Shown here piece after piece: positions 27,452 to 36,168 of a stretch of DNA of 64,000 bases (positions within the stretch are counted from its first letter, which is position 1; each line of letters begins with the position of its first letter). A model generated the notes under the pieces. That model worked only from the letters and a program-made list of their open reading frames with translations, was not told the DNA's origin and made no database searches. The position numbers were made by a program, and so were the translations under genes. This DNA comes from Pseudomonas fluorescens (GTDB lineage Bacteria; Pseudomonadota; Gammaproteobacteria; Pseudomonadales; Pseudomonadaceae): the NCBI RefSeq assembly GCF_004683905.1, contig NZ_CP038438.1, positions 2,976,001-3,040,000 on the forward strand, given 5' to 3'.

Positions 27452-27544
27452 ATCGCGAGCAGGCTCACTCCTACAAGGGTTATGTGTTTGCCGCTGCAGC
27501 TGTGACTGGCGGAGATCCACTGTAGGAGTGAGCCTGCTCGCGAT
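27452..27544. repeat. REPIN, type B, overlapping the kguK 3' end
   Basis: Inverted type-B arms enclose about 50 bases. The right arm (about 27520-27544) is translated as part of KguK, whose stop codon (27480-27482) lies in the spacer. Confidence 0.92.
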
Positions 27545-28487
27545 CAGCGGCCTCGAATTCAGCGACGAGCTCAGACCGGGTCGGCAACCCCTCCATGTCC
27601 CCGCGACTCTGCACCGCCCGACTGCCAATCCAGTTCGCGCGGTGCACCGCCTCGGCAAAACTCTGATGCTCCAGCAGGGCACTGATCATGCCAACCGCAA
27701 AGCCATCACCCGCACCCACGGTGTCGACCACGTTGGCCACCGGCACCCCGGCGACAAAACCCTGATCCAGTTGCGTGCGGTAATAGGCACCTTGCGGCCC
27801 AAGCTTGATCGCCACGGCTTCGGCGCCCTGATCGAGATAAAACGCCGCGATGTCCGCCGGGTCTTCGAAGCCGGTCAGCAAGCGACCTTCGCTCAAGCCC
27901 GGCAAGACCCAATGGGCGAGGGCGGCGAGGCGGTTGATCTCGCGGATCATCTCTTGCTCGGTGGCCCACAGGCTCGGGCGCAGATTGGGGTCGAACGACA
28001 CGCTGCGCCCGGCATGACGCATGCGTGTCATCAGCTCGAACGAAATTTCCCGCGCACTGGCCGACAGTGCCGGTGGAATCCCGGTGGCGTGCAGGTGGCG
28101 GGCACTGAGCAAAGTGTCGCTGATCGACTGCACGGACAGATGACTGGCCGCCGAGCCACGGCGGAAATACTCGACCTGCGGGTCGCTGCCGTCGTCGTTA
28201 CGCGACTTGAACTGGAAACCGGTCGGGTGCTGGTGATCGACCGCGACGTGACTGCAATCCAGACCTTCCTTGATCAAGGTCTCGACCACGAAACGTCCGA
28301 GGGAATCGGCGCCGACCCGGCTCAGCCACGCCACATTGAAACCCAGGCGCGACAGGCCGATCGCCACATTGCTGTCGGCGCCGGCAATGCGCCGGTGGAA
28401 GTGTTGGACTTCGGCCAGATCACCGGTCTGCTCGGCGACCAGCATCGCCATGGTTTCGCCGAACGACAGAATATCGATGTCAGACAT
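27480..28487 (-). CDS. kguK: 2-ketogluconate kinase with REPIN-encoded tail
   Basis: A 335-aa PfkB-family sugar kinase that phosphorylates 2-ketogluconate at O6. It starts MSDIDILSFGETMAMLVAEQ and overlaps the kguE stop by 8 bases, so translation is coupled. Family motifs are GADSNVAIGLSRLG near the N-terminus and the anion-hole/catalytic DTVGAGDGFAVGMISAL near residue 275. The natural domain appears to end near ELVAEFEAA. The last 21 residues (DREQAHSYSGS...) are encoded by a type-B REP arm and spacer. This makes it somewhat longer than the roughly 316 residues I recall for P. aeruginosa. Confidence 0.93.
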   Translation of the reverse strand: MSDIDILSFGETMAMLVAEQTGDLAEVQHFHRRIAGADSNVAIGLSRLGFNVAWLSRVGADSLGRFVVETLIKEGLDCSHVAVDHQHPTGFQFKSRNDDGSDPQVEYFRRGSAASHLSVQSISDTLLSARHLHATGIPPALSASAREISFELMTRMRHAGRSVSFDPNLRPSLWATEQEMIREINRLAALAHWVLPGLSEGRLLTGFEDPADIAAFYLDQGAEAVAIKLGPQGAYYRTQLDQGFVAGVPVANVVDTVGAGDGFAVGMISALLEHQSFAEAVHRANWIGSRAVQSRGDMEGLPTRSELVAEFEAADREQAHSYSGSPPVTAAAANT

Positions 28488-29262
28488 GGGCAGGCTCCAG
28501 ACGCGATTGGCCAAGGCGGGCGAGGGCGGCGACGTGCTCGGTGGTCAGCGCCACCAGGTCATCGCCCTGCAACGGGTATTCGGCGGCACGCATAACGCCT
28601 TGGGCCATGTGCCGCAGCAGTTGTTCCCACAAATGCAGGTCGCTGACGGCGGGCGGCACGGCGACCAGTTTGCCGTCGGCGCGGCGGGCCACGGCTTTGC
28701 AGTGCACGTAGCCGACGTGGCGTCCGAGCAGACGTGCGGCGTTGGCGGCGGACTGGTCTTGCCACTGCCAGTTGCCGATGTCGAAGGTCATCTTGATCGG
28801 CAAATCATGCTGCTCCACCGCCGCGAAAAAACGCTGGAACGGCTCGATGCGGCCGCCCTGCAAGGTCTGGTCGTTTTCCACCAGCAGCTGCACCGGGCTG
28901 GCGCCGAGCAGCTGTTTCAGCGCCTGCAAATCACAGTTGTCGGTGAAGTAACCGAGCGAGACTTTCAACCATTTCGAGCCAAACGCTTCTGCATGTTGCA
29001 GGGCGTTGATCAGCTCGGGATTGGGCCGCGCCTGACCGGCGAGCCACAGTTCGCTCGGCGACGAATAGATGCTTTGCAGTCCCTGCGCCCGAGTGGCGGC
29101 TTGCAGTTGCTCGGGCACTTCGCGAGTCAGCAGCTCTTCGCGCCATTCGATGCGATCAGCGCCAGCGGCGGCCAGCACATCGATGAAGAAGTCCTGCCCG
29201 CGTTGGCGCACAAGCTCGGCGCCGTAGCTGGACAGGCTGATGGAAACGGCAGGTTTATTCAT
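28480..29262 (-). CDS. kguE: KguE, sugar-phosphate isomerase/epimerase family
   Basis: First structural gene of the kgu operon; a 260-aa TIM-barrel protein of the xylose-isomerase-like (AP endonuclease 2) superfamily. Barrel strands end in typical metal residues: the Glu of VENDQTLQGG, the Asp of MTFDIGNWQW and the His of YVHCKAV. The exact reaction in 2-ketogluconate use is not settled to my knowledge; an epimerase role is inferred from the family. It starts 13 bases downstream of a PtxS operator and overlaps kguK. Confidence 0.9.
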   Translation of the reverse strand: MNKPAVSISLSSYGAELVRQRGQDFFIDVLAAAGADRIEWREELLTREVPEQLQAATRAQGLQSIYSSPSELWLAGQARPNPELINALQHAEAFGSKWLKVSLGYFTDNCDLQALKQLLGASPVQLLVENDQTLQGGRIEPFQRFFAAVEQHDLPIKMTFDIGNWQWQDQSAANAARLLGRHVGYVHCKAVARRADGKLVAVPPAVSDLHLWEQLLRHMAQGVMRAAEYPLQGDDLVALTTEHVAALARLGQSRLEPAHV

Positions 29263-29275
29263 TGTTATCTACCTC

Positions 29276-29289
29276 TGAAACCGGTTTCA
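29276..29289. promoter_or_regulatory. PtxS operator before the kgu operon
   Basis: TGAAACCGGTTTCA, the perfect 14-bp palindrome known to bind PtxS, lies 13 bases upstream of the kguE ATG. Repression lifted by 2-ketogluconate is expected. Confidence 0.93.
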
Positions 29290-29337
29290 TTTTTGTTCAA
29301 AAAAATCTGATTGATCTTCGTCGGGCGTTCGGGCGCC

Positions 29338-29403
29338 ATCGCGAGCAGGCTCACTCCTACATTTGGAATGCGCTCCCCCTGTAGGAGTGAGCCTGCTCGC
29401 GAT
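29338..29403. repeat. REPIN, type B
   Basis: Inverted type-B arms with the short linker TTTGGAATGCGCTCC, just downstream of the ptxS stop, between ptxS and the kguE operator. Confidence 0.9.
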
Positions 29404-29416
29404 GGCGCCATAACAT

Positions 29417-30442
29417 TCACCGCAAAGATCCTCGGGTAGACCCGCGCTCAATCAGCACCGGCGCAAAATCCACTCTGCGCGCTACCTCGACATCCCCCCG
29501 CAAACGCTTGAGCAAACACTCAAACGCCCGCGCGCCAATCTCGGCTGTGGGCTGGGCGAGGGCGGTAATTCCGCTGCCGACCAACGGGTACCAATCCAGA
29601 TCATCCAGGGCAATCAGCCCGACATCCTCGAACAATCGGCAACCGATTTCACGCAAGGCCAGGGTACAGGTCAGCGCTGCCACACCGTTGGCGCAGAACA
29701 GTGCTTTCGGCCCGGTCGCCGGTGTGTCCAAAAAGATTTGAAGATGAGTAGCGAGTGCGTCGCCGGTTTCCAGCACCGCCCCGGTCAACCCGGAGCGCTG
29801 GGCAATCTGCGCCTGAAAACTGCTGACCCGCTCGATCCGCGAACTGGTGCCGTCATAAGGCTCAGTCACCAGCAACACATCGCGATAGCCGCGCTGTTCC
29901 AGGTGCTTCAGCGCCATCTCAACAGCTTGCGGATTGTTCAGCCCAACCATGTCGCTGTCGAGGCCATCGACCTTGCGGTCCACCAGCACCAAGGGCATTT
30001 CCCGGTGCAACTCGTGGAGTTCGTCACGGTGATGGCCAAGGGTGTTCACGATCAGCCCTTCGATGTTGTACGAGCGCAACAACGCCAGGTGTTGGCGTTC
30101 CTGCTCGTCATCGCGGTCGGTGTTGCACACCACCAGGCTGTAGCCGTGCGCACGGCAGGCGGTTTCCACCCCGTGCATCACGGCAATCGAATAAGGGTTG
30201 CGGATATCGGCCACCAGCATGCCGATCAGGCGCGTGCGCCCGCGTTTCAGACCACGGGCCATCTGGTTCGGGCGGTAACCCAGCTCACTGATCGCCTGCT
30301 CGATACGCAAGGCGATGGCATCGGAGAGCAGGGCGCGGTCGTCGCCGATGAAGCGCGAGACGCTGGCCTTGGATACGCCGGCGCGTTCGGCAACATCAAG
30401 CATGGTCACGCGGCTGCGCTGGGCGGCGGAGAAGTCGTTCAC
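29417..30442 (-). CDS. ptxS: LacI-family regulator PtxS
   Basis: Represses the kgu operon and itself; 2-ketogluconate releases it. The 341-aa protein most likely starts at GTG (complement of 30440-30442), giving (M)NDFSAAQRSRVTMLDVAERAGVSKASVSRFIG, which matches known PtxS N-termini. No ATG is available in a suitable place. The LacI helix-turn-helix is residues 13-35 and the hinge helix contains NQMARGLKRG. The periplasmic-binding-like effector domain starts at TRLIGMLVADIRNPYS. Its own operator lies 51-64 bases upstream, outside the coding sequence only if the GTG is used. Confidence 0.92.
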   Translation of the reverse strand: MNDFSAAQRSRVTMLDVAERAGVSKASVSRFIGDDRALLSDAIALRIEQAISELGYRPNQMARGLKRGRTRLIGMLVADIRNPYSIAVMHGVETACRAHGYSLVVCNTDRDDEQERQHLALLRSYNIEGLIVNTLGHHRDELHELHREMPLVLVDRKVDGLDSDMVGLNNPQAVEMALKHLEQRGYRDVLLVTEPYDGTSSRIERVSSFQAQIAQRSGLTGAVLETGDALATHLQIFLDTPATGPKALFCANGVAALTCTLALREIGCRLFEDVGLIALDDLDWYPLVGSGITALAQPTAEIGARAFECLLKRLRGDVEVARRVDFAPVLIERGSTRGSLR

Positions 30443-30492
30443 GGTCTGAAACCTATTATTGGATTTATTCGTTTCATGCGCCTCGATGGCGC

Positions 30493-30506
30493 TGAAACCG
30501 GTTTCA
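30493..30506. promoter_or_regulatory. PtxS operator before ptxS
   Basis: A second exact TGAAACCGGTTTCA palindrome, 51 bases upstream of the ptxS GTG start, implying autoregulation. Confidence 0.92.
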
Positions 30507-30607
30507 GGAAACACCAGAAGCTGACGCTCCGTCAAGTGAATGCGCGTGGTACTTCAACTTGGTGCCGACGGGCGGTGTTCAGCGTTACTGAAGTATCTGC
30601 GCAATGC

Positions 30608-31249
30608 TCAGCCAAACAGGCCGGCAGCAATATTGATCGAAAAGCCCAGAATCGCGGTGTTGAACACAAAACCGATCAATGATTGCGCCAGGACGATCTT
30701 GCGAATGTCGCGGGTAGCCACGCCGACATCGGCAGTCTGCACTGCTACGCCGATGGTGAAGGAGAAATACAGGAAGTCCCAATAATTGGGCGTGGTCAGA
30801 CCTTCAGCGAAACGCAGGGCCGGTTCCTTGCCATCCCAGGTGTAAAACAGGCGCGCGTAGTGCACACAGAAGATCACCCCGATCACCAGCCAGGAACCTA
30901 CGACGGTGACGGCGGTGAACGCGTAATGCAGAAGTTTGTGATGGGTATCCAGATCCTTGGTGCCGGCCAGTTCCAGGGTGATGGCGGCCAGGCTGGCCAA
31001 TGCTGCGATACACACCACGAACAGCACCAGTCCGGCATTCTCGTCTTCGACGACGGCGATGCGTTTGACGTCCGGTGCCTTGGCCCGGGTGGCGAGCCAG
31101 AACATCAGGATCAGGTAAGTCCAGACGCCGGCGTTCCAGCCGATGAGGATTTTGCTGACGACGGAGTCGGCAGGGACCAGCAGGCCGGTGGCAAGGCCGA
31201 CCAAAGCGGCGGCGGACAGGCGAGGGTGGGTGCGGGCGAGAAAGCGCAT
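30608..31249 (-). CDS. DUF1345 membrane protein
   Basis: A 213-aa inner-membrane protein starting [18 protein letters not shown] with about five to six hydrophobic segments. The DUF1345 signature [42 protein letters not shown] is present in pieces near residues 160-200. This segment resembles an ion-channel pore region, but function is unknown. It lies upstream of ptxS on the same strand and is separated by 165 bases that hold the ptxS promoter. Confidence 0.88.
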   Translation of the reverse strand: MRFLARTHPRLSAAALVGLATGLLVPADSVVSKILIGWNAGVWTYLILMFWLATRAKAPDVKRIAVVEDENAGLVLFVVCIAALASLAAITLELAGTKDLDTHHKLLHYAFTAVTVVGSWLVIGVIFCVHYARLFYTWDGKEPALRFAEGLTTPNYWDFLYFSFTIGVAVQTADVGVATRDIRKIVLAQSLIGFVFNTAILGFSINIAAGLFG

Positions 31250-31332
31250 GGGGACTCGATGGGCCAGGATGTTTTTACACCTTAGCCCAGCGACGTCTCG
31301 GATGACCACTGACTTGACTGTTCGAATGACCT

Positions 31333-31421
31333 TGTGGGAGCGGGCTTGCTCGCGAAAGCGGTGTGTCAGCTACATGAATGCTGACTGACACGATGCCTTC
31401 GCGAGCAAGCCCGCTCCCACA
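31333..31421. repeat. REPIN, type A (unit 1 of the tandem duplication)
   Basis: Inverted type-A arms; the spacer reads GTGTGTCAGCTACATGAATG then CTGACTGACACGATGCC, identical to the copy at 31528-31616. Confidence 0.92.
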
Positions 31422-31425
31422 GGGA

Positions 31426-31494
31426 TCAGTGGTGTTTAGTGAGGCGTTGAACGAGCTTCATCACTACCACAAAGAACAACGGCACGAAAATCAC
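31426..31494 (-). pseudogene. duplicated C-terminal fragment of the RND permease gene
   Basis: Reading the minus strand gives VIFVPLFFVVVMKLVQRLTKHH and a stop. This is the same tail as the full RND gene, except that it has QRL where the intact gene has RRF. It has no start and no upstream coding sequence. It is a relic of the tandem duplication. Confidence 0.88.
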
Positions 31495-31527
31495 CGGATG
31501 ACCACTGACGTGACTGTTCGATGACCT

Positions 31528-31616
31528 TGTGGGAGCGGGCTTGCTCGCGAAAGCGGTGTGTCAGCTACATGAATGCTGACTGACACGATGCCTTCGCGAG
31601 CAAGCCCGCTCCCACA
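31528..31616. repeat. REPIN, type A (unit 2 of the tandem duplication)
   Basis: Identical in layout to 31333-31421 and ending five bases before the RND stop codon region. Confidence 0.92.
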
Positions 31617-31620
31617 GGGA

Positions 31621-34600
31621 TCAGTGGTGTTTAGTGAAGCGTCGTACGAGCTTCATCACTACCACAAAGAACAACGGCACGAAGATCACCGCCAGCGTTG
31701 CCGTGATCATCCCGCCGATCACTCCGGTGCCGATAGCTTGCTGGCTTGCCGAGCTGGCGCCAGTGGCGATGGCCAACGGCACCACGCCGAGGATGAACGC
31801 CAGCGAAGTCATGACGATCGGCCGCAGACGCAGGCGCGCGGCTTGCAACGTCGCGTCGATCAGGTCGTGACCTTCGTCGTAAAGGCTCTTGGCGAACTCG
31901 ATGATCAGGATCGCGTTCTTTGCCGACAGACCAATGATGGTAATCAGCCCGACCTTGAAGAACACATCGTTGGGCATGCCGCGCAAGGTTACCGCCAACA
32001 CTGCGCCGAGCACACCTAGCGGCACCACCAGCAGCACCGAGGTCGGAATCGACCAGCTCTCGTACAGCGCCGCCAGGCACAGGAACACGATCAGCAACGA
32101 CAGGCCGAGCAGGATCGGCGCCTGACTGCCGGACAGCCGTTCCTGCAACGACAGCCCGGTCCATTCCTGACCCAGACCTTTCGGCCCTTGAGCGACCAGC
32201 CGTTCAATCTCCGCCATGGCCTCACCGGTGCTGTGGCCTGGCGACGGTTCGCCGGAAATCGCAATCGCCGGATAACCGTTATAACGGGTCAGTTGCGCCG
32301 GGCCTTGCATCCATTTGGCCTGAACGAACGCCGACAGCGGCACCATGTGCCCGGCGTTGTTGCGCACGTGCATTTTCAGCAGGTCATCAACCTGACTGCG
32401 CTGATCGCCTTCGGCCTGGACCACCACCCGCTGCATGCGCCCCTGATTGGGGAAGTCGTTGATGTAGGAAGAACCCACGGCAGTGGACAACACGCTGCCG
32501 ATGTCGGCGAACGACACGCCCAGCGCATTGGCCTGCTTGCGGTCTACCTCCAGTTGTACCTGCGGCGCTTCGGCCAGCGCGCTTTCGCGCACGTTCATCA
32601 GCACCGGGCTTTTCTCGGCGGCGGCGAGCAGTTCAGTGCGCGCCTGCATCAATGTCGCATGACCGAGACCGCCGCGATCCTGCAGACGGAATTCGAAACC
32701 GCTCGACGTGCCGAGGCCGTCTACGGGCGGTGGCAATACCGAGAACGCCATGGCGTCCTTGATCTGGCTCAGGGCGATGTTGGCACGGTCGGCAATCGAG
32801 CTTGCCGCATCATCGCTGCTGCGCTGCGACCAATCCTTCAGCGTGGAAAAGGCCAGCGCCGCGTTCTGCCCGCTACCAGAGAAGCTGAATCCGAGAATCA
32901 CCACACTGTCACTGATACCGGGCTCGCCAGCGTTATGCGCTTCAAGCTGCTCGGCGACTTGCACCGTACGGTTCTTGGTGGCCCCGGGTGGCAGTTGAAT
33001 ATCGGTGATGGTGTAACCCTGATCCTCAACCGGCAGGAACGAGGAGGGCAGACGCGCAAAGCACAACCCCATGCCGATCAGCAGCACGCCGTAGATCAGC
33101 AGATAACGCCCGCTGCGCTTCAGCGCGTAGCCGACCCAGCCTTGATAGCGATCGGCCAGTTGCTCGAAGCGGCGGTTGAACCAGCCGAAGAATCCGCTTT
33201 TCTCGTGGTGCTCGCCCTTGGTAATTGGCTTGAGCAGCGTGGCGCACAGTGCAGGCGTCAGCGTCAGGGCCAGAAACGCCGAGAACAGAATCGATGTCGC
33301 CATCGACAGTGAGAACTGCCGGTAAATCACGCCCACCGAACCCTGCATGAACGCCATCGGGATGAATACCGCCACCAGCACCAGAGTAATACCGATGATC
33401 GCCCCGGTGATCTGTTTCATGGCCTTGCGCGTCGCCTCTTTCGGCGACAGGCCTTCAGTGGCCATGATCCGTTCGACGTTCTCCACCACGACGATGGCGT
33501 CGTCCACCAGAATGCCGATGGCCAGGACCATGCCGAACATGGTCAGTACGTTGATCGAGAAACCCAGCGCGAGCATGGTGGCGAAGGTGCCCATCAGGGC
33601 CACCGGCACCACCAGCGTCGGGATCAGCGTGTATCGGATGTTCTGCAGGAACAGGAACATCACCGCAAACACCAGCAGCATCGCTTCGCCCAAGGTGTAA
33701 ACCACTTTGGTGATCGAGACTTTGACGAACGGCGAGGTGTCGTACGGAATCTTGTATTCGACGCCGGCCGGGAAGTAGCGCGACAGTTCGTCCATCTTCG
33801 CCCGGATCAATGTGGCGGTCGCCAGCGCATTGGCCCCAGGCGCCAACTGCACGCCGACGGCGGTGGACGGCTTGCCGTTCAAGCGCGTGCCGAACTGGTA
33901 TTCCTGACTGCCGACTTCGACCCGTGCCACATCGCCGATGCGCACGGTGGAGCCGTCGGCATTGGCCTTGAGCACGATGTCGGCGAACTCTTCCGGCGTC
34001 GACAACTGCCCCTTGACCAGAATGGTCGCGGTGATTTCCTGCGAGGATGGGTTGGGCAAGTCGCCAATACTGCCCGCCGAAACCTGCGCGTTTTGCGCGA
34101 CGATGGCGGCGTTGACGTCAGCCGGGGTCAGATTGAAACCGATCAGCTTCTGCGGATCGATCCAGATCCGCATCGCCCGTTCGGCGCCATACAGCTGCGC
34201 CTTGCCGACGCCGTCGATGCGCTTGATTTCGTTCATCACGTTACGCGCCAGATAATCACTGAGCGCTACGTCATCAAGCTTGCCGTCGCTGGAGGTCAGG
34301 GTGATCAGCAACAGGAAACCGGCAGAGACTTTCTCCACCTGCAGGCCTTGCTGATTGACTGCCTGCGGCAGGCGTGACTCGACCACTTTGAGACGGTTCT
34401 GCACATCCACCTGCGCCAGCTCCGGGTTGGTGCCCGGCTGGAACGTCGCTTTGATCGTCGCGCTGCCGAGGCTGCTCTGCGATTCGAAGTACAGCAGGTG
34501 ATCGGCGCCGTTGAGCTCTTCTTCGATCAGGCTGACCACGCTTTCATCGACGGTCTGCGCCGAGGCGCCAGGGTACACCGCGTAGATTTCGATCTGTGGC

Positions 34601-34719
34601 GGCGCGACATCGGGGTACTGCGCCACCGGCAATTGCGGAATGGCCAGCGCACCGGCCAACAGGATGAACAGGGCGACAACCCAGGCGAACACCGGGCGAT
34701 CGATAAAGAACTGCGGCAT
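31621..34719 (-). CDS. RND multidrug efflux permease (HAE1 family)
   Basis: A 1032-aa proton-driven inner-membrane pump. It starts MPQFFIDRPVFAWVVALFILLAG and has twelve helices with two large periplasmic loops. The proton-relay Asp406/Asp407 are in GILVDDAIVVVENV and the matching Lys is in GLSAKNAILIIEFA. It lies 15 bases downstream of a lipoprotein adaptor and is translated with it. No outer-membrane factor gene follows, so it probably uses a TolC/OprM-type channel encoded elsewhere. Substrates are unknown. Its last 22 codons are duplicated downstream. Confidence 0.95.
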   Translation of the reverse strand: MPQFFIDRPVFAWVVALFILLAGALAIPQLPVAQYPDVAPPQIEIYAVYPGASAQTVDESVVSLIEEELNGADHLLYFESQSSLGSATIKATFQPGTNPELAQVDVQNRLKVVESRLPQAVNQQGLQVEKVSAGFLLLITLTSSDGKLDDVALSDYLARNVMNEIKRIDGVGKAQLYGAERAMRIWIDPQKLIGFNLTPADVNAAIVAQNAQVSAGSIGDLPNPSSQEITATILVKGQLSTPEEFADIVLKANADGSTVRIGDVARVEVGSQEYQFGTRLNGKPSTAVGVQLAPGANALATATLIRAKMDELSRYFPAGVEYKIPYDTSPFVKVSITKVVYTLGEAMLLVFAVMFLFLQNIRYTLIPTLVVPVALMGTFATMLALGFSINVLTMFGMVLAIGILVDDAIVVVENVERIMATEGLSPKEATRKAMKQITGAIIGITLVLVAVFIPMAFMQGSVGVIYRQFSLSMATSILFSAFLALTLTPALCATLLKPITKGEHHEKSGFFGWFNRRFEQLADRYQGWVGYALKRSGRYLLIYGVLLIGMGLCFARLPSSFLPVEDQGYTITDIQLPPGATKNRTVQVAEQLEAHNAGEPGISDSVVILGFSFSGSGQNAALAFSTLKDWSQRSSDDAASSIADRANIALSQIKDAMAFSVLPPPVDGLGTSSGFEFRLQDRGGLGHATLMQARTELLAAAEKSPVLMNVRESALAEAPQVQLEVDRKQANALGVSFADIGSVLSTAVGSSYINDFPNQGRMQRVVVQAEGDQRSQVDDLLKMHVRNNAGHMVPLSAFVQAKWMQGPAQLTRYNGYPAIAISGEPSPGHSTGEAMAEIERLVAQGPKGLGQEWTGLSLQERLSGSQAPILLGLSLLIVFLCLAALYESWSIPTSVLLVVPLGVLGAVLAVTLRGMPNDVFFKVGLITIIGLSAKNAILIIEFAKSLYDEGHDLIDATLQAARLRLRPIVMTSLAFILGVVPLAIATGASSASQQAIGTGVIGGMITATLAVIFVPLFFVVVMKLVRRFTKHH

Positions 34720-34734
34720 ATGAAAGCGTCCTGC

Positions 34735-35892
34735 TTACTGACCAGAGGTCTGGGCAAGTGGAAGAGGGGTGTCGTCGATCTGCACTTTTTCGCCTGGACG
34801 GGCGTGTTGCAGGCCTTCGATGACAATGCGGTCGCCGGGCTTGAGGCCGCCGCTGACGATCCAGCGGTCGTTTTGCACCGCGCCCAGTTGCACCGGCTGC
34901 TGGGCCACGCGCATCTGCTCGTCGACAGTCAGCACCTGGGCGATACCCGCGCTGTCACGCTGCACCGCACGTTGCGGCACGGTGATGCCGTTCTGCACGG
35001 TGGCTTGTTGCAGACGTACACGGATGAAGCTGCCCGGCAGCAGGTCGAGATCGGGATTGGGGAACTCGCTGCGCAGAATGATCTGGCCGGTGCCCGGATC
35101 GACGCTGATGTCGCTGAACAGCAATTTGCCCGGCAACGGATAGAGGCTGCCATCATCCTGAATCAGCGTGGCCTTGACCTGATCCTGACCGACTGCCTGC
35201 AACTGCCCGGAACGGAACGCGCGACGCAGTTCGTTGAGTTCACGGGTCGACTGAGTAAGGTCGGCGTAGATCGGGTTGAGCTGCTGAATCAGCGCCAGCG
35301 GCGTGGTTTCGTTCTGCCCGACCAGCGCACCTTCAGTGACCAATGCACGGCCGACCCGCCCGGAAATCGGCGCGGTGACGGTGGCGTAGCCGAGGTTCAG
35401 CTTCGCGCGTTCCACTGCAGCTTTATTGGCCGCCACATCGGCGGCGGTTTGCCGGGCATTGGCGCGGGCGTTGTCGTAATCCTGAGCGCTGATGGCCTTG
35501 TCGTCGATCAACTGCGCGTAGCGTTGTTCCTGCAGCCTGGCCTGGAAGGCATTGGCCTCGGCCTTGCGCAACGCGGCTTCGGCGCTATCGAGATCAGCCT
35601 TGAACGGTGCCGGGTCGATGCGAAACAGCACGTCACCCTTTTTCACGTCGCTGCCTTCACGGAAGGTCCGTTGCAACACCACCCCGGCCACTCGGGCACG
35701 CACTTCAGCGATGCGCGGGGCGGCGATACGCCCGCTCAGTTCGCTGCTGATCGACAGGGGGCGGGCCTCGATGGTCTCGATGCGCACGGTAGCTGGCGGC
35801 GCTTCTTCTTCGGCCTTCGAGGACGAATCACAGGCGCTCAGCAACAGCGCAGCGGCGATCAGGCCGAGCCCGGCCAGAAGATTTTTTGACAT
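34735..35892 (-). CDS. RND efflux periplasmic adaptor lipoprotein
   Basis: A 385-aa membrane-fusion protein. The lipobox LLLSAC makes Cys21 the lipidated residue. The order is lipoyl half-motif (SGRIAAPRIAEVRARVAGVVLQRTFREGSDVKKGDVLFRID), an alpha-helical hairpin of about 70 residues (ALRKAEANAFQARLQEQRY...), the second lipoyl half (ATVTAPISGRVGRALVTEGALVG), then beta-barrel and membrane-proximal domains. It is of MexA/AcrA type. It is divergent from an RstA/RstB-like system across 276 bases. Confidence 0.94.
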   Translation of the reverse strand: MSKNLLAGLGLIAAALLLSACDSSSKAEEEAPPATVRIETIEARPLSISSELSGRIAAPRIAEVRARVAGVVLQRTFREGSDVKKGDVLFRIDPAPFKADLDSAEAALRKAEANAFQARLQEQRYAQLIDDKAISAQDYDNARANARQTAADVAANKAAVERAKLNLGYATVTAPISGRVGRALVTEGALVGQNETTPLALIQQLNPIYADLTQSTRELNELRRAFRSGQLQAVGQDQVKATLIQDDGSLYPLPGKLLFSDISVDPGTGQIILRSEFPNPDLDLLPGSFIRVRLQQATVQNGITVPQRAVQRDSAGIAQVLTVDEQMRVAQQPVQLGAVQNDRWIVSGGLKPGDRIVIEGLQHARPGEKVQIDDTPLPLAQTSGQ

Positions 35893-36168
35893 GTACCACC
35901 CCCAATATTGAAGCCCGCATCCTAAGGCCAGACGCCGAGGGTAGCGGTGAAGCTTTGTAGGCGCTGTGTGAAATTGTGTAAGGGTTTTACTCAGGGACGG
36001 GCGAGGGCGTATATCCTTTACGCCTTGAAATTTATTGCGACAGATAAACCGCCATCGCGAGCAGGCTCACTCCTACATTGGAACTGTGCCAGACACGAAC
36101 CTTGTAGGAGTGAGCCTGCTCGCGATGAGGCCCGAACAGTCGCCACTGCACTTTCCTTGGAACACCCC
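35893..36168. promoter_or_regulatory. divergent control region of efflux operon and two-component system
   Basis: This 276-base gap separates the adaptor and response-regulator genes. It holds a type-B REPIN (36054-36126) close to the regulator start and a TTGTGTAAGGGTTTTAC stretch near 35973. I could not define a confident regulator box. Confidence 0.6.
36054..36126. repeat. REPIN, type B
   Basis: Inverted type-B arms with about 30 bases between, ending 43 bases before the response-regulator ATG. Confidence 0.9.

Larger units (their letters stand above)
31300..31690. repeat. 196-bp tandem duplication containing RND 3' end and REPIN
   Basis: Unit 1 (31300-31495) and unit 2 (31496 to about 31690) are near-identical, differing by a few substitutions and one base of length. 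Each begins GGATGACCACTGAC, carries a complete type-A REPIN, then the last codons of the RND gene ending near AATCACCG or GATCACCG. Only unit 2 is joined to the full RND gene. Confidence 0.93.

Noticed and set aside
30443..30535. PtxS starting 31 codons upstream
   Set aside because: This would place the PtxS operator inside the coding sequence and uses a TTG with no family support; the GTG at 30442 matches known PtxS N-termini.
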